Source: Citricoccus zhacaiensis (GTDB lineage Bacteria; Actinomycetota; Actinomycetes; Actinomycetales; Micrococcaceae). From it: 64,000 nucleotides of DNA. Positions within the stretch are counted from its first letter, which is position 1; the number at the start of each line of letters is the position of its first letter. The notes beneath the pieces were generated by a model. The model worked only from the letters and a program-made list of their open reading frames with translations. It made no database searches and had not been told where the DNA came from. Where the stretch lies: NCBI RefSeq assembly GCF_014645315.1, contig NZ_BMLQ01000005.1, positions 186,001-250,000 on the forward strand. The letters are read 5' to 3'. A program made the translations under genes and the position numbers. This document shows, in pieces, positions 8,118-16,296 of this stretch.

Positions 8118-9869
8118 ATGACCGAGAACCCTTCCGCAACGACGCTTCCGACGCTCGCGCCGTGGGATCACGAGGTGGACCTCCTGGTGCTCGGCACCGG
8201 TGCCGCCGGCCTCGCTGCCGCCCTGACGGGCGTCCAGGAGGGGTTGTCGGTGCTGGTCCTGGAGAAGACCGACTACATCGGCGGCACGACGGCCTATTCG
8301 GCCGGAACCTGCTGGATCCCCAACAACCACTTCCAGCGTGAGGACGGCATCACGGACGACGCCGAGAAGGCCGAGCGCTACCTCGACCGGTTGGTGGGGG
8401 ACAAGTCGGACAAGGCGCTGCGTCAGGCGTACCTGGACAACGGTCCCGCGATGCTGCGCTATATGGAGGATCTGGGGGTGACGTTCCGGCGGTCACCCGC
8501 CGTGGTGGACTACCACTCGGAGCTGCCGGAGACCGGCCAGACCGGGCGCGCCCTGGAGCCGGAGCCCTTCGACGGCCGCACGCTGGGCCGGAACCGCTTC
8601 CGCCACGTCCGGCCCCCGGTGCCCGAGTTCGCGCTCATGGGCGGGACCATGATGCTGCGTCGGGCCGAGGTCGGCACTCTGTTGGGCCTGTTCTCCAAGA
8701 AGGCCGGCAAGACGGCGAAGGCCGGCGCCACGGCCCTGAGCCTGGGGGCACGCTGGGCCCTGGACATGGTGCGGAATCCGCGCGGTACCCGGCTGGTGAT
8801 GGGCAATGCCCTCGTGGCCCGCATGTACGCCGAGGTGCTCGGCCGGGGCGGTGAGGTGTGGCGCAACGCGTACACCACGAAGCTGTTGCGGGACCATGAC
8901 AGGGTGACGGGCGCCGTCGTGGGCCATGGAGGCCGCGAACTGCGGATCCGGGCCCGGCGCGGCGTGGTGCTGGCCGCGGGCGGGTTCGCCCAGAGCCCCG
9001 AGCTGCGGGAGAGGTTCCTCCCGGAGCCCACGCCGCAATTCTCCCGTGCGGGGGAGGGCGCCACGGGTGACACCCTGCGCCTGAGCGAGGCCGTCGGCGC
9101 GGCGGCGGGGACGGACAACGGCGAGAACGCGCTGTGGTTCCCGTCCTCGATCGGGACCCGGGCGGACGGCTCCACCGTGGTCTTCCCGCACATCTGGGAC
9201 CGGGCCAAGCCCGGCCTGATCGCCGTCAACTCCGCCGGCCGGCGCTTCGTGGACGAATCGCACTCCTACCACCGCTTCGTGCGGGCCATGTATGCCTCGC
9301 ACCAGACGGTGCCGACCGTCCCGGCCTGGCTCGTGGTGGACTCGCGCACCCTGGCGAAGTACGGCCTCGGCATGATCACCATGCCGCATCTGCCCGCCGC
9401 GATGCTGCAGAAGTACATCGACAGCGGCTACCTCCACCGCGGCTCCACCCTGCGGGAGCTGGCCGAGGGGATTGGCGTGGACCCCGCCGGCCTCGAGGAG
9501 ACCGTCCGCCGGTACAACGGATTCGCCGAGTCCGGTGTGGACGAGGACTTCCAGAAGGGTGAGCTGATGTTCGGGCGGGTGGCCGGGGACCCGGAGCACA
9601 CGCCGAACCCGAACATCGGACCGATCCGGCAGGGCCCGTTCTACGCCGTGGCCGTGGTGCCGACCCCGCTGGCCACCGCCTATGGGATTCAGATCAACGC
9701 CCAGGCCCAGGTGATGGGCCGGGACGGCGAGGCGCTCGAAGGCCTGTACGCTGCCGGCAATGACGCTGCCTCCGTCATGGGCAGCGAATACCCCGGGGCC
9801 GGCTCCCAGGTCGGCTCCGGCATGACCTTCGGCTGGGTGGCCGCACGCCACGCGGCCGGGACCGACTGA
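8118..9869 (+). CDS. FAD-dependent oxidoreductase, KstD / fumarate-reductase flavoprotein family (copy A)
   Basis: 583-aa flavoprotein. The Rossmann motif GTGAAG (26-31), the LEK acidic end of beta-2 (48-50) and GLYAAGN (542-548) show the family. Residues matching the catalytic set of 3-ketosteroid delta-1-dehydrogenase (Tyr119, Tyr318, Tyr487, Gly491 in Rhodococcus KstD1, from memory) appear retained as Y132 (DYH), Y384 (HSYHRF) and Y558/G562 (EYPGAG). This suggests alpha,beta-desaturation of a cyclic or activated ketone rather than fumarate reduction, but the substrate is unknown. The start at 8118 lies downstream of the candidate promoter; an in-frame ATG at 8016 would sit within it. It is first in a unit with a DMT transporter and an IclR regulator, and a paralogue is encoded at 13318. 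Confidence 0.8.
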   Translation: MTENPSATTLPTLAPWDHEVDLLVLGTGAAGLAAALTGVQEGLSVLVLEKTDYIGGTTAYSAGTCWIPNNHFQREDGITDDAEKAERYLDRLVGDKSDKALRQAYLDNGPAMLRYMEDLGVTFRRSPAVVDYHSELPETGQTGRALEPEPFDGRTLGRNRFRHVRPPVPEFALMGGTMMLRRAEVGTLLGLFSKKAGKTAKAGATALSLGARWALDMVRNPRGTRLVMGNALVARMYAEVLGRGGEVWRNAYTTKLLRDHDRVTGAVVGHGGRELRIRARRGVVLAAGGFAQSPELRERFLPEPTPQFSRAGEGATGDTLRLSEAVGAAAGTDNGENALWFPSSIGTRADGSTVVFPHIWDRAKPGLIAVNSAGRRFVDESHSYHRFVRAMYASHQTVPTVPAWLVVDSRTLAKYGLGMITMPHLPAAMLQKYIDSGYLHRGSTLRELAEGIGVDPAGLEETVRRYNGFAESGVDEDFQKGELMFGRVAGDPEHTPNPNIGPIRQGPFYAVAVVPTPLATAYGIQINAQAQVMGRDGEALEGLYAAGNDAASVMGSEYPGAGSQVGSGMTFGWVAARHAAGTD

Positions 9870-9892
9870 CCGCCTGACGAGGAGGCACACCC

Positions 9893-10942
9893 ATGGGCAG
9901 GACCCTGTCACTGCTCCTGGCGCTGGCCGGCGGCGTGGCGATTGCGGTCCAGGCTCGGATCACCGGTGCCCTGAGGGCCGAGCTGGGGGATGCCTCCCTG
10001 GCCGCGACGGTGACGTTCGGCTCCGGCCTGGTGTTGATGCTGCTCGTCAACGGCCTGGTCCGGGTGAACCGCCGCGGGGTGGTCCAGCTGGTCCGGGGTG
10101 CGGCCACGGGGCGGTTCCCGTGGGTGTTCGTCTTCTCCGGGCTCCTCGGTGCCTTCGCCGTGTACGGCCAGGCCGTCACCGTGGACCTCGTGGGGGTCGC
10201 GCTGTTCTCCCTCGTCTTCATCTCCGGGCAGATGCTCTCCTCGACGCTGATGGACACGCTCGGGTGGGTGCCCGCCGGGCGCCACCGCCTGAGCCTGCGG
10301 AGGGCGGTGGGCGTGCTCGCGGGACTGGCCGGCGTCGGGCTGGCGCTCTCCCCGCGCCTGTTCGGAGGCGGGTTCGGGGGTGCCGGGGGTGCAGGAGTGG
10401 CCCCGGGCTCTGAGTTGCTGCTGGCCCTGGGCCTGCCCCTGTTGATCGTCCTCGCCGGCGGCCTGCTCCAGCCACCCCAGATGGCGATGAACGCGGTGAT
10501 GGGTGCGGCCGTGGGCCGGATCGAGCCGCTCGTGCTGTTCAACTACCTGATCGGGACGATGGCCCTGCTGGCCGTGGCCGCGCCGCAGATCGCGGCCGGA
10601 GGCCTGGCCCGACTGCCCTGGGGCCCGGGGGACTGGTGGTACTACACCGGTGGCCTGCTGGGTTCCGTGGTGGTGATCGGCGGGGCCCTGCTGACGCGGA
10701 CCATCGGCTCGCTGCTCTTCACCCTCGGGCTCGTCGCCGGCCAACTGGCCGGGTCACTGGTGGTGGACGCGGTGTGGCCCACGCGCGGCGCCGAGGTGAC
10801 CTGGCAGGTCATGACCGGGGCCATCGTCACGCTGTTGGCCCTGGTGCTGGCCTCCTCCAGCACGCTGCGGACCTCGCTGCGGACCTCGGCCCGGACGCCG
10901 CCCGGGAAGCCGTTGCAGACCACCAGGACCGGGAGCTCCTGA
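9893..10942 (+). CDS. DMT-superfamily (YdcZ/DUF606-like) membrane transporter
   Basis: 349-aa integral membrane protein with about ten hydrophobic segments in two similar halves. Each half begins with a Gly/Ala/Gln-rich helix (LALAGGVAIAVQARITGALR, then ALGLPLLIVLAGGLLQPPQM) followed by a TFGSGLVLML / FNYLIGTMALL helix, the pattern of tandem YdcZ-type DMT proteins. It probably imports or exports a metabolite of the cluster, but direction and substrate are unknown. It follows the flavoprotein by 23 bp with a GAGGAGG-like ribosome site (ACGAGGAGGCACACCC). Its stop overlaps the IclR start (ATGA). The tail is Ser/Thr-rich and polar. Confidence 0.75.
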   Translation: MGRTLSLLLALAGGVAIAVQARITGALRAELGDASLAATVTFGSGLVLMLLVNGLVRVNRRGVVQLVRGAATGRFPWVFVFSGLLGAFAVYGQAVTVDLVGVALFSLVFISGQMLSSTLMDTLGWVPAGRHRLSLRRAVGVLAGLAGVGLALSPRLFGGGFGGAGGAGVAPGSELLLALGLPLLIVLAGGLLQPPQMAMNAVMGAAVGRIEPLVLFNYLIGTMALLAVAAPQIAAGGLARLPWGPGDWWYYTGGLLGSVVVIGGALLTRTIGSLLFTLGLVAGQLAGSLVVDAVWPTRGAEVTWQVMTGAIVTLLALVLASSSTLRTSLRTSARTPPGKPLQTTRTGSS

Positions 10943-11727
10943 TGGCCAACTCACGTTCCGGCGAATCGCTGATCCAGCGCCTCGTGCGGGTGTTGCACGC
11001 CTTCGATGCCGATCACCCGGAACTCACGGCCTCCGAACTGGCCGTCCGCACGGGCCTGTCCTCCTCCACCGCCCACCGCCTGGCGGGGGACATGGCCGAG
11101 GAGGGGCTGCTGCGGCGCACCCCGGACGGCCGCTTCCGGATCGGCCTGGTGCTGTGGGAACTGGGTCAGCGCAGCTCCACCTATCAGGAGTTCGGCCAGG
11201 CGGCGCTGCCATTCATGGAGGCCGTGCATGTCACCCAACGCCAGAACACCTCGCTGGCCATCATGGACCACGACGACGGCACGATCATCTATCTGGAACG
11301 ACTGATCAGCAAGGACGTCCCGACGGACCTGACCAAGGTCGCCGGTCGATTGCCGGTGCTCTCCACAGCCCCGGGACTGGCTATCCTGGCGCACTCACCG
11401 CGCCAACTCCAGGAGCGGTACCTCACCTCGACCTGGGACCAGGCCACGCGCAATTCCGGCATCACCGAGGTGGGGCTGCGCCGCCGGCTGGCGCAGGCCC
11501 GCACCGACGGCTATGCCCACCTGCGCGGGGTCACCGTGCCCGGCTCCTCGGGGACGGCCGCGCCCGTCTTCGGACCGGGAGGCCGGGTCCTGGGCGCCAT
11601 CTCGATCGTCGCCGAGGTGGATCAGATCAACCTCCAGATCCAGGCCCCCGTCCTGCTGGCTGCGGCGCGGGGGCTGTCCCGCCAGATGGGCTCGCGGGGG
11701 AAATCCGCAGGCTGGGAGCCGTCCTGA
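10942..11727 (+). CDS. IclR-family transcriptional regulator
   Basis: 261-aa regulator. The N-terminal winged helix-turn-helix (ESLIQRLVRVLHAF ... LTASELAVRTGLSSSTAHRL, residues ~7-50) precedes a C-terminal IclR effector domain with the typical TAPGLAILAH, TDGYAHLRGV and PVFGPGGRVLGAIS elements. IclR effector domains bind small carboxylates or aromatic acids. The ATG at 10942 overlaps the transporter stop as ATGA, so it is translationally coupled to the upstream genes. Its position between two copies of the same 17-bp box makes it the likely regulator of both operons. Activator or repressor action cannot be decided from sequence; box position favours activation. Confidence 0.88.
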   Translation: MANSRSGESLIQRLVRVLHAFDADHPELTASELAVRTGLSSSTAHRLAGDMAEEGLLRRTPDGRFRIGLVLWELGQRSSTYQEFGQAALPFMEAVHVTQRQNTSLAIMDHDDGTIIYLERLISKDVPTDLTKVAGRLPVLSTAPGLAILAHSPRQLQERYLTSTWDQATRNSGITEVGLRRRLAQARTDGYAHLRGVTVPGSSGTAAPVFGPGGRVLGAISIVAEVDQINLQIQAPVLLAAARGLSRQMGSRGKSAGWEPS

Positions 11728-11753
11728 GGACCGGATGAGGGCCGAACTCCGCA

Positions 11754-11807
11754 TTGCCATTCAATGGGAAGGCGGAGGCGGTGGAGGGTCTCTTCCCGGC
11801 ACGATGG
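11754..11807 (+). promoter_or_regulatory. Candidate IclR-regulator box and core promoter, copy 2
   Basis: TTGCCATTCAATGGGAA (11754-11770) matches copy 1 at 15 of 17 positions, and ACGATGG (11801-11807) lies at the identical 47-bp offset. It precedes the yciI-like gene by 90 bp and begins 26 bp after the IclR stop, opening the second transcription unit. Confidence 0.6.
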
Positions 11808-11859
11808 TCTGTAATGCCGGTCACAAGACCGGCGTGCATCAACCCGAGGAGCTGTACCC

Positions 11860-12153
11860 ATGGCCGCCTACGCCGTCACCTACGCCTACGTCCCCGAGAC
11901 CGAGGAGATGGTCGCCACCCGCCCGTCCCATGTGGAGTTCCTGTCCGGGCTCCACGAGCAGGGCACGCTCCTGGTCTCCGGACGGCTGACCGAGGGGGAT
12001 CCGCTGGGCGCCCTGCTGATCATCAAGGGCGAGTCCGTGGACGAGGTCTCCTCGGTCATGGACGGCGATCCGTTCTTCCAGGGCGGCTTCGTCGCCGAGC
12101 GCACGGTGCGCAAGTGGAACATCGCCTTCGGCTCGATCGAGGGCGCCGAGTAA
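11860..12153 (+). CDS. YciI-family (YCII-related / muconolactone-isomerase-like) small protein
   Basis: 97-aa protein of the YciI-like dimeric ferredoxin fold: AYAVTYAYV first strand, a conserved R-P-x-H helix start (TRPSHVEFLSGL) containing the candidate acid/base His, LLVSGRL, and GDPFFQGGFVAERTVRKW. Members act as small hydrolases, dehalogenases or isomerases, or have no known reaction. In this operon it might process a labile product of the dehydrogenases, which is inference. ATG at 11860 follows CGAGGAGCTGTACCC. It is the first gene after the second IclR-type box and ends 4 bp before the MDR gene. Confidence 0.78.
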   Translation: MAAYAVTYAYVPETEEMVATRPSHVEFLSGLHEQGTLLVSGRLTEGDPLGALLIIKGESVDEVSSVMDGDPFFQGGFVAERTVRKWNIAFGSIEGAE

Positions 12154-12157
12154 TCAC

Positions 12158-13321
12158 ATGACCTCGACCACCCCCGCCCCGGCAGCCAGCACCGATCCCG
12201 CCGCCAGCACTGCCGCCAGCGCTGCCAGCATGGCGACCGCCGCCGTGACCACGAGCCGCCGCACCATCGAGTACCGCAGCATCGCGGCACCGGTGCCGGC
12301 GCCCGGCACGGCGGTCATCCGAATGGCCTCCGTGACCCTCTGCGGCACCGATGCGCACATCTGGGATGACGACTACGCCACCGAGCTGCCGATCATCCAG
12401 GGCCATGAGGCTGCCGGCACGATCGTCGCGCTCGACCCTTCGGACACGGATGTGCACGCGGGCTCGGGGACCGGCGGCTGGGCCGTGGGCGACCGGGTGG
12501 CCATCTCCCCGATGTTCTACTGCGGGCAGTGCCACGCCTGCTCCATCGGACGCGTCAACGCCTGCCGGCACATGAGCGTCTACGGCTGCTACGAGGACGG
12601 CTCGCTGGTGACAGAGCAAGCTGTCCCGCTGGAGAAGCTGTACCGGGTTCCGGACGGACTGGAGCTGTCCTTGGCACCGATGTCCGAGCCAGCCTCCATC
12701 GCCATGCAGGCCGTCAACCGCGGCCGCGCCCAGGCGGGCGAGAAGGTCCTCGTCTCCGGCGCCGGGCCGATCGGCCTCCTGGCCACCGTCTACCTCAAGG
12801 ACCTCGGCTGCGACGTCACCGTCTCGGACATGAACCCGGCCCGGCTGGCGCTGGCCACGGCCCTCGGCGCGGACCGCACCTTCACCGTCACTCCCGGGGA
12901 TTTCCCGACGGCGGCGCAGCGGACTGAGCTGGACCAGCTCACCCGCGGCGACGGCCCGTCCCTCGTCATCGACGCCACCGGCGCCCCCGCCTCGGTCGCC
13001 ACCGGGGTGGAGCTGGTGGCCACGGCGGGCCGTGTGGTCTGTGTCGGCATCTCCGACGCGGAACTGCGCCTGACCCTGCGCACCCTGCCGGTCAAGGAGA
13101 TCGACCTGCTCGGCTCGCGCAACTCGCAGAACCTCATCGGCCAGGCGCTGGAGCTGCTGGATCGCCACCAGGACAGCATCGGTGCCCTGCTGACCCACCG
13201 TTTCGTGTTCGAGGATCTGGACGCCGCCTTCGAGACCCTCGTGGACCCCACGGCCGGCGTCGGGAAAATCGCGATCGACTTCCCTGCGGAAGACCCCACT
13301 GAAGGAGACACCAGGCCATGA
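12158..13321 (+). CDS. Zinc-dependent medium-chain alcohol/polyol dehydrogenase (MDR)
   Basis: 387-aa NAD(P)-dependent dehydrogenase. Catalytic zinc ligands fit C62 (LCGTD), H83-E84 (GHEAAG) and E177 (SEPAS). The structural zinc site is the canonical C-x2-C-x2-C-x7-C at C122, C125, C128 and C136. GAGPIG (201-206) binds the dinucleotide and D224 at the end of the next strand favours NAD. The best family matches would be sorbitol/threonine-type dehydrogenases, so a secondary alcohol is the expected substrate. The first ~28 residues are an Ala/Ser/Thr run; ATG at 12230 would remove most of it and is a possible start. The stop overlaps the next gene as ATGA. Confidence 0.82.
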   Translation: MTSTTPAPAASTDPAASTAASAASMATAAVTTSRRTIEYRSIAAPVPAPGTAVIRMASVTLCGTDAHIWDDDYATELPIIQGHEAAGTIVALDPSDTDVHAGSGTGGWAVGDRVAISPMFYCGQCHACSIGRVNACRHMSVYGCYEDGSLVTEQAVPLEKLYRVPDGLELSLAPMSEPASIAMQAVNRGRAQAGEKVLVSGAGPIGLLATVYLKDLGCDVTVSDMNPARLALATALGADRTFTVTPGDFPTAAQRTELDQLTRGDGPSLVIDATGAPASVATGVELVATAGRVVCVGISDAELRLTLRTLPVKEIDLLGSRNSQNLIGQALELLDRHQDSIGALLTHRFVFEDLDAAFETLVDPTAGVGKIAIDFPAEDPTEGDTRP

Positions 13322-15075
13322 CCGAGACCCGCCCCGCCGCAGACCGCCCCCTCCTGACCCCCGTCCCGGAGCTCGCCGAGCGCTATGACCTGGTGGTCAT
13401 CGGCTCCGGCTGTGCCGGGATGACTTCGGCCCTGGTGGCCCGCCAGGCCGGTGCCTCGGTCCTGGTGCTGGAGAAGGCGGACCGGCTCGGCGGCACCACC
13501 GCCGCCGGGGGAGGGGTGATGTGGGCCCCGGACAACCACCTCATGGGATCGCGTGACTTCACGGACACACCTGAGGACGCCGCCGCCTACCTGCGCGCGG
13601 CCACGGGTGGGAAGCTCTCCGAGGAGGAGATCTCCTGGTATGTCTCCACTGCCGCGGAGGCGGTCCGCTTCCTGGATGAGAACACGCGGGTGGACTACGC
13701 CCCGCTCTTCCGGCCCGACTATCACATGGAATGGCCCGGAGCCACGGCCGGGGGCCGCGGTCTGGACCACCGGGAGTTCGATCCCTCCGTGGTGCCGGGA
13801 CTGGCCCAGACGCTGCGTCCACCGACCTACCTGCCGCTGATCACCATGGATGAGCGGGACCAGCTGCATGGCGCGGCTCCCGATCCCGCCCTGCTCGCCG
13901 GCCGCGCCGAGCGCGGGGTGCGCACGATGGGCGGCGCGCTGGCGGGTGCCCTGACCGCCTCGGCCTGGGAGGCCGGCGTCGTGATCGCGGCTCCTGCCCC
14001 CGCCACGGGACTGCGGCGTGCTGCTGACACTGAAACCGACACTGAAACCAGCGGCTGGCAGGTGACCGTGGCCGGAGAGCGGGAGATCGCGGCCGCGTCC
14101 GTGGTCATCGCCTCCGGCGGCTTCGAATGGTCGCCCGAGCTGACCGGCACCCTGCTGAAATTCCCCGTCACCCCGATCTCCGCGCCGAGCAATGCCGGAG
14201 ACGGACTGAAGCTGGGCCTGTCCGTGGGCGGTTCCTTCACGGAGACCACGGACATCTGGGGCGTGCCGGTGATCACCGCCCACGGCGCCACCTATGACGG
14301 CCGTCCCTCGGGGCGGATGGGCAATGTGGAGGCCACCCTGCCCGGTGGCATCGTGGTGAACTCTGCCGGCCGGCGCTTCGTCAACGAGGCCCTGAACTAC
14401 CACGACTTCTCCCGGGTCTTCGCGAACATCGACCCCGCGACCTCCCAGTACGCCAACATCCCGGCGTACCTGGTGATGGACTCGCGGTTCGTCTCCCGGT
14501 ACCCCGTCGCCGGGAACCCGGTCTTCGCTGAGCCGGCCGAGGCCCCGGACTGGATGGTCCGGGCGGACACGCTGGCCGAGCTGGCGCAGCTCATCGGGGT
14601 GGACCCGGCCGGCCTCGAGGAGACCGTGGCCCGCTTCAACCCGGCGGCGGAACGCGGCGAGGACCCGGAGTTCGGCCGGGGGTCCTCCGCCCAGGACCGG
14701 CACCTGGGAGACCCGCAGAACCTCCCCAACCCCTGCCTGGCACCGCTCACGGCCCCGCCGTTCTACGCCGTGCAGCTGCATCCCGGCGCCCTGGGCACCG
14801 CGGGCGGCCTGCGCGCCGACCTGGACGGACGGGTCCTGGACTGGAACGGGGCTCCGCTGCCGGGACTGTACGCGGCCGGCAACTGCTCGGCGACCGTCTT
14901 CAAGGACGCCTATCCCGGCGGCGGGGCCACGATCGGCTCGGCCGTCACCCGCGCCTACGCCGCTGGCCGGCACCTCTCCCGGACCCGCCTGCCCCAAGCC
15001 AGTCTCGGCGGGGAGACCGGCGGGGATGCCGGCTCCCAGACCGCAGGAAGCGCAACGGAGGACGTCCACGCATGA
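13318..15075 (+). CDS. FAD-dependent oxidoreductase, KstD / fumarate-reductase flavoprotein family (copy B)
   Basis: 585-aa paralogue of the flavoprotein at 8118. FAD motif GSGCAG (29-34), VLEK, ASGGFEWSPE (265-274) and GLYAAGNCSA (516-525). The KstD-type catalytic candidates are Y135 (PDYHMEWPG), Y361 (ALNYHDF) and Y532/G536 (AYPGGG), all retained. Unlike copy A it keeps the more KstD-like LHPGALGTAGGLRAD segment (487-501) before the C-terminal FAD contacts. Having two divergent desaturase-type flavoproteins in one regulon suggests either two successive desaturations or two related substrates. Overlaps both neighbours as ATGA. A DTETDTET duplication sits in a probable loop, and the C-terminal ~30 residues are polar. 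Confidence 0.8.
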   Translation: MTETRPAADRPLLTPVPELAERYDLVVIGSGCAGMTSALVARQAGASVLVLEKADRLGGTTAAGGGVMWAPDNHLMGSRDFTDTPEDAAAYLRAATGGKLSEEEISWYVSTAAEAVRFLDENTRVDYAPLFRPDYHMEWPGATAGGRGLDHREFDPSVVPGLAQTLRPPTYLPLITMDERDQLHGAAPDPALLAGRAERGVRTMGGALAGALTASAWEAGVVIAAPAPATGLRRAADTETDTETSGWQVTVAGEREIAAASVVIASGGFEWSPELTGTLLKFPVTPISAPSNAGDGLKLGLSVGGSFTETTDIWGVPVITAHGATYDGRPSGRMGNVEATLPGGIVVNSAGRRFVNEALNYHDFSRVFANIDPATSQYANIPAYLVMDSRFVSRYPVAGNPVFAEPAEAPDWMVRADTLAELAQLIGVDPAGLEETVARFNPAAERGEDPEFGRGSSAQDRHLGDPQNLPNPCLAPLTAPPFYAVQLHPGALGTAGGLRADLDGRVLDWNGAPLPGLYAAGNCSATVFKDAYPGGGATIGSAVTRAYAAGRHLSRTRLPQASLGGETGGDAGSQTAGSATEDVHA

Positions 15076-16196
15076 GCGCCACAGGCTCGGAGAGCATCAC
15101 TGAACCCACCGCCGAGTCGGCCGTCCGCACTCTGCGCGTCGGCATCGCCGGAGGCGGTGCGATCTTCCGCAACCACCTGGAGGCCTACCGCGCCCTGCAG
15201 GACGTCGAGGTGGTGGCCCTCTGTGACATCGACGCCGAGCGGGCCGGTGCGGTCGCCGCCGCCCATGGGATCGAGCACGCCTTCGGCTCCGTCACGGATC
15301 TGCTGGGCTGGCGCGGTGAGGACGGGCGCGGGATCGACCTGATCTCGGTGTGCACCCCGCACCCCACCCACGAGGCCGTCGTCACGGAGGCGGCCGCCGC
15401 CGGTGTGCACGTGCTGTGCGAGAAGCCCATCGCGATCGACCTCGCGGCCGCCGAGCGGATGGTAGCCGCCTGCCGCGAGGCCTCCGTGACCTTCGGCGTG
15501 CTGTTCCAGCGCCGGTTCTGGCCCGCCGCCCAGCGGATCCGGACGGCCATCGACGACGGTACGCTGGGCACCCCGATCCTCGGCCACTGCTCCGTGCTGC
15601 TGCACCGGGAACCCGAGTACTACTCCGCCACAGCCTGGAGGGGCACCTGGGACTCGGACGGCGGCGGGGTGCTGATGACCCAGGGCATCCACTACATCGA
15701 CCTGCTCCAGTGGTTCATGGGCGAGGTGGTCGAGGTGCACGGGCACATGGCGACCTTCGCGCACGGCGACCACATCGAGGTCGAGGACTCGGCCGTGGCG
15801 ACCCTGAGGTTCGCCTCCGGGGCCATCGCCACCGTGCAGGCCTCCACCGCCGTCACCCCGTCACTGGGCGTCCAGGTCCGCGTCACCGGTTCCACGGGCG
15901 CCACCGCGCAGGTGACCGAATTCCCGGAGGGCACCGACGGCCGGGTGGACATCTGGGCGGCCGGGGACAGCGTCGGCGCCCAGGAGACCTGGCCGTCCTC
16001 GCTCAACCCCAACGTGGACCTGGCCACCATCAACGGTGCCCTCATCCCGTGGCACCGGGCCCAGGTGGCCGACTTCGTGGATGCCGTCCGCGCCGGCGGC
16101 ACCCCCGCCGTGACGGGCGAGGAGGCCACCAAGTCCCTGCGCATCCTCCTGGCGGTGTACGAATCCTCCCGCACCGGCAAGCCGGTGGTGTTCTGA
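15072..16196 (+). CDS. Gfo/Idh/MocA-family NAD(P)-dependent oxidoreductase
   Basis: 374-aa dehydrogenase. N-terminal Rossmann fold with VGIAGGGAIF (23-32) and ALCDIDAERA, then the family signature CEKPI with catalytic K118, FQRRFWP, and GIHYIDLLQW with the usual active-site His207 and Asp210. Family members oxidise or epimerise sugars, inositols and related polyols. As the last gene of the operon it would act with the MDR enzyme on a hydroxylated, probably cyclic, substrate. The ~18-residue N-terminal tail is extra. A strong hairpin follows 31 bp after the stop. Confidence 0.85.
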   Translation: MSATGSESITEPTAESAVRTLRVGIAGGGAIFRNHLEAYRALQDVEVVALCDIDAERAGAVAAAHGIEHAFGSVTDLLGWRGEDGRGIDLISVCTPHPTHEAVVTEAAAAGVHVLCEKPIAIDLAAAERMVAACREASVTFGVLFQRRFWPAAQRIRTAIDDGTLGTPILGHCSVLLHREPEYYSATAWRGTWDSDGGGVLMTQGIHYIDLLQWFMGEVVEVHGHMATFAHGDHIEVEDSAVATLRFASGAIATVQASTAVTPSLGVQVRVTGSTGATAQVTEFPEGTDGRVDIWAAGDSVGAQETWPSSLNPNVDLATINGALIPWHRAQVADFVDAVRAGGTPAVTGEEATKSLRILLAVYESSRTGKPVVF

Positions 16197-16227
16197 GCCG
16201 ATCGGCTCACTGAGGTGACGACAGGCA

Positions 16228-16261
16228 ACGGCGCCCCCTTCCTGATGGAAGGGGGCGCCGT
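16228..16261. terminator. Bidirectional terminator between the Gfo/Idh gene and tctA
   Basis: Perfect 15-bp stem ACGGCGCCCCCTTCC (16228-16242) with GGAAGGGGGCGCCGT (16247-16261) around a TGAT tetraloop, placed between two convergent genes. Confidence 0.85.
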
Positions 16262-16296
16262 CGTCGTTGGTGGTGTGGTTGGTGGTGGAGATCCCG

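Noticed and set aside
12790-15069. 759-codon antisense frame over the MDR and flavoprotein genes
   Set aside because: Entirely within two well-supported plus-strand genes with clear motifs; the antisense product has no recognisable domain.
8118-15075. Calling the flavoproteins steroid dehydrogenases (kstD) outright
   Set aside because: No other steroid genes (kshAB, hsaABCD, mce4, KstR boxes) are present, so only the desaturase chemistry is suggested, not the steroid substrate.
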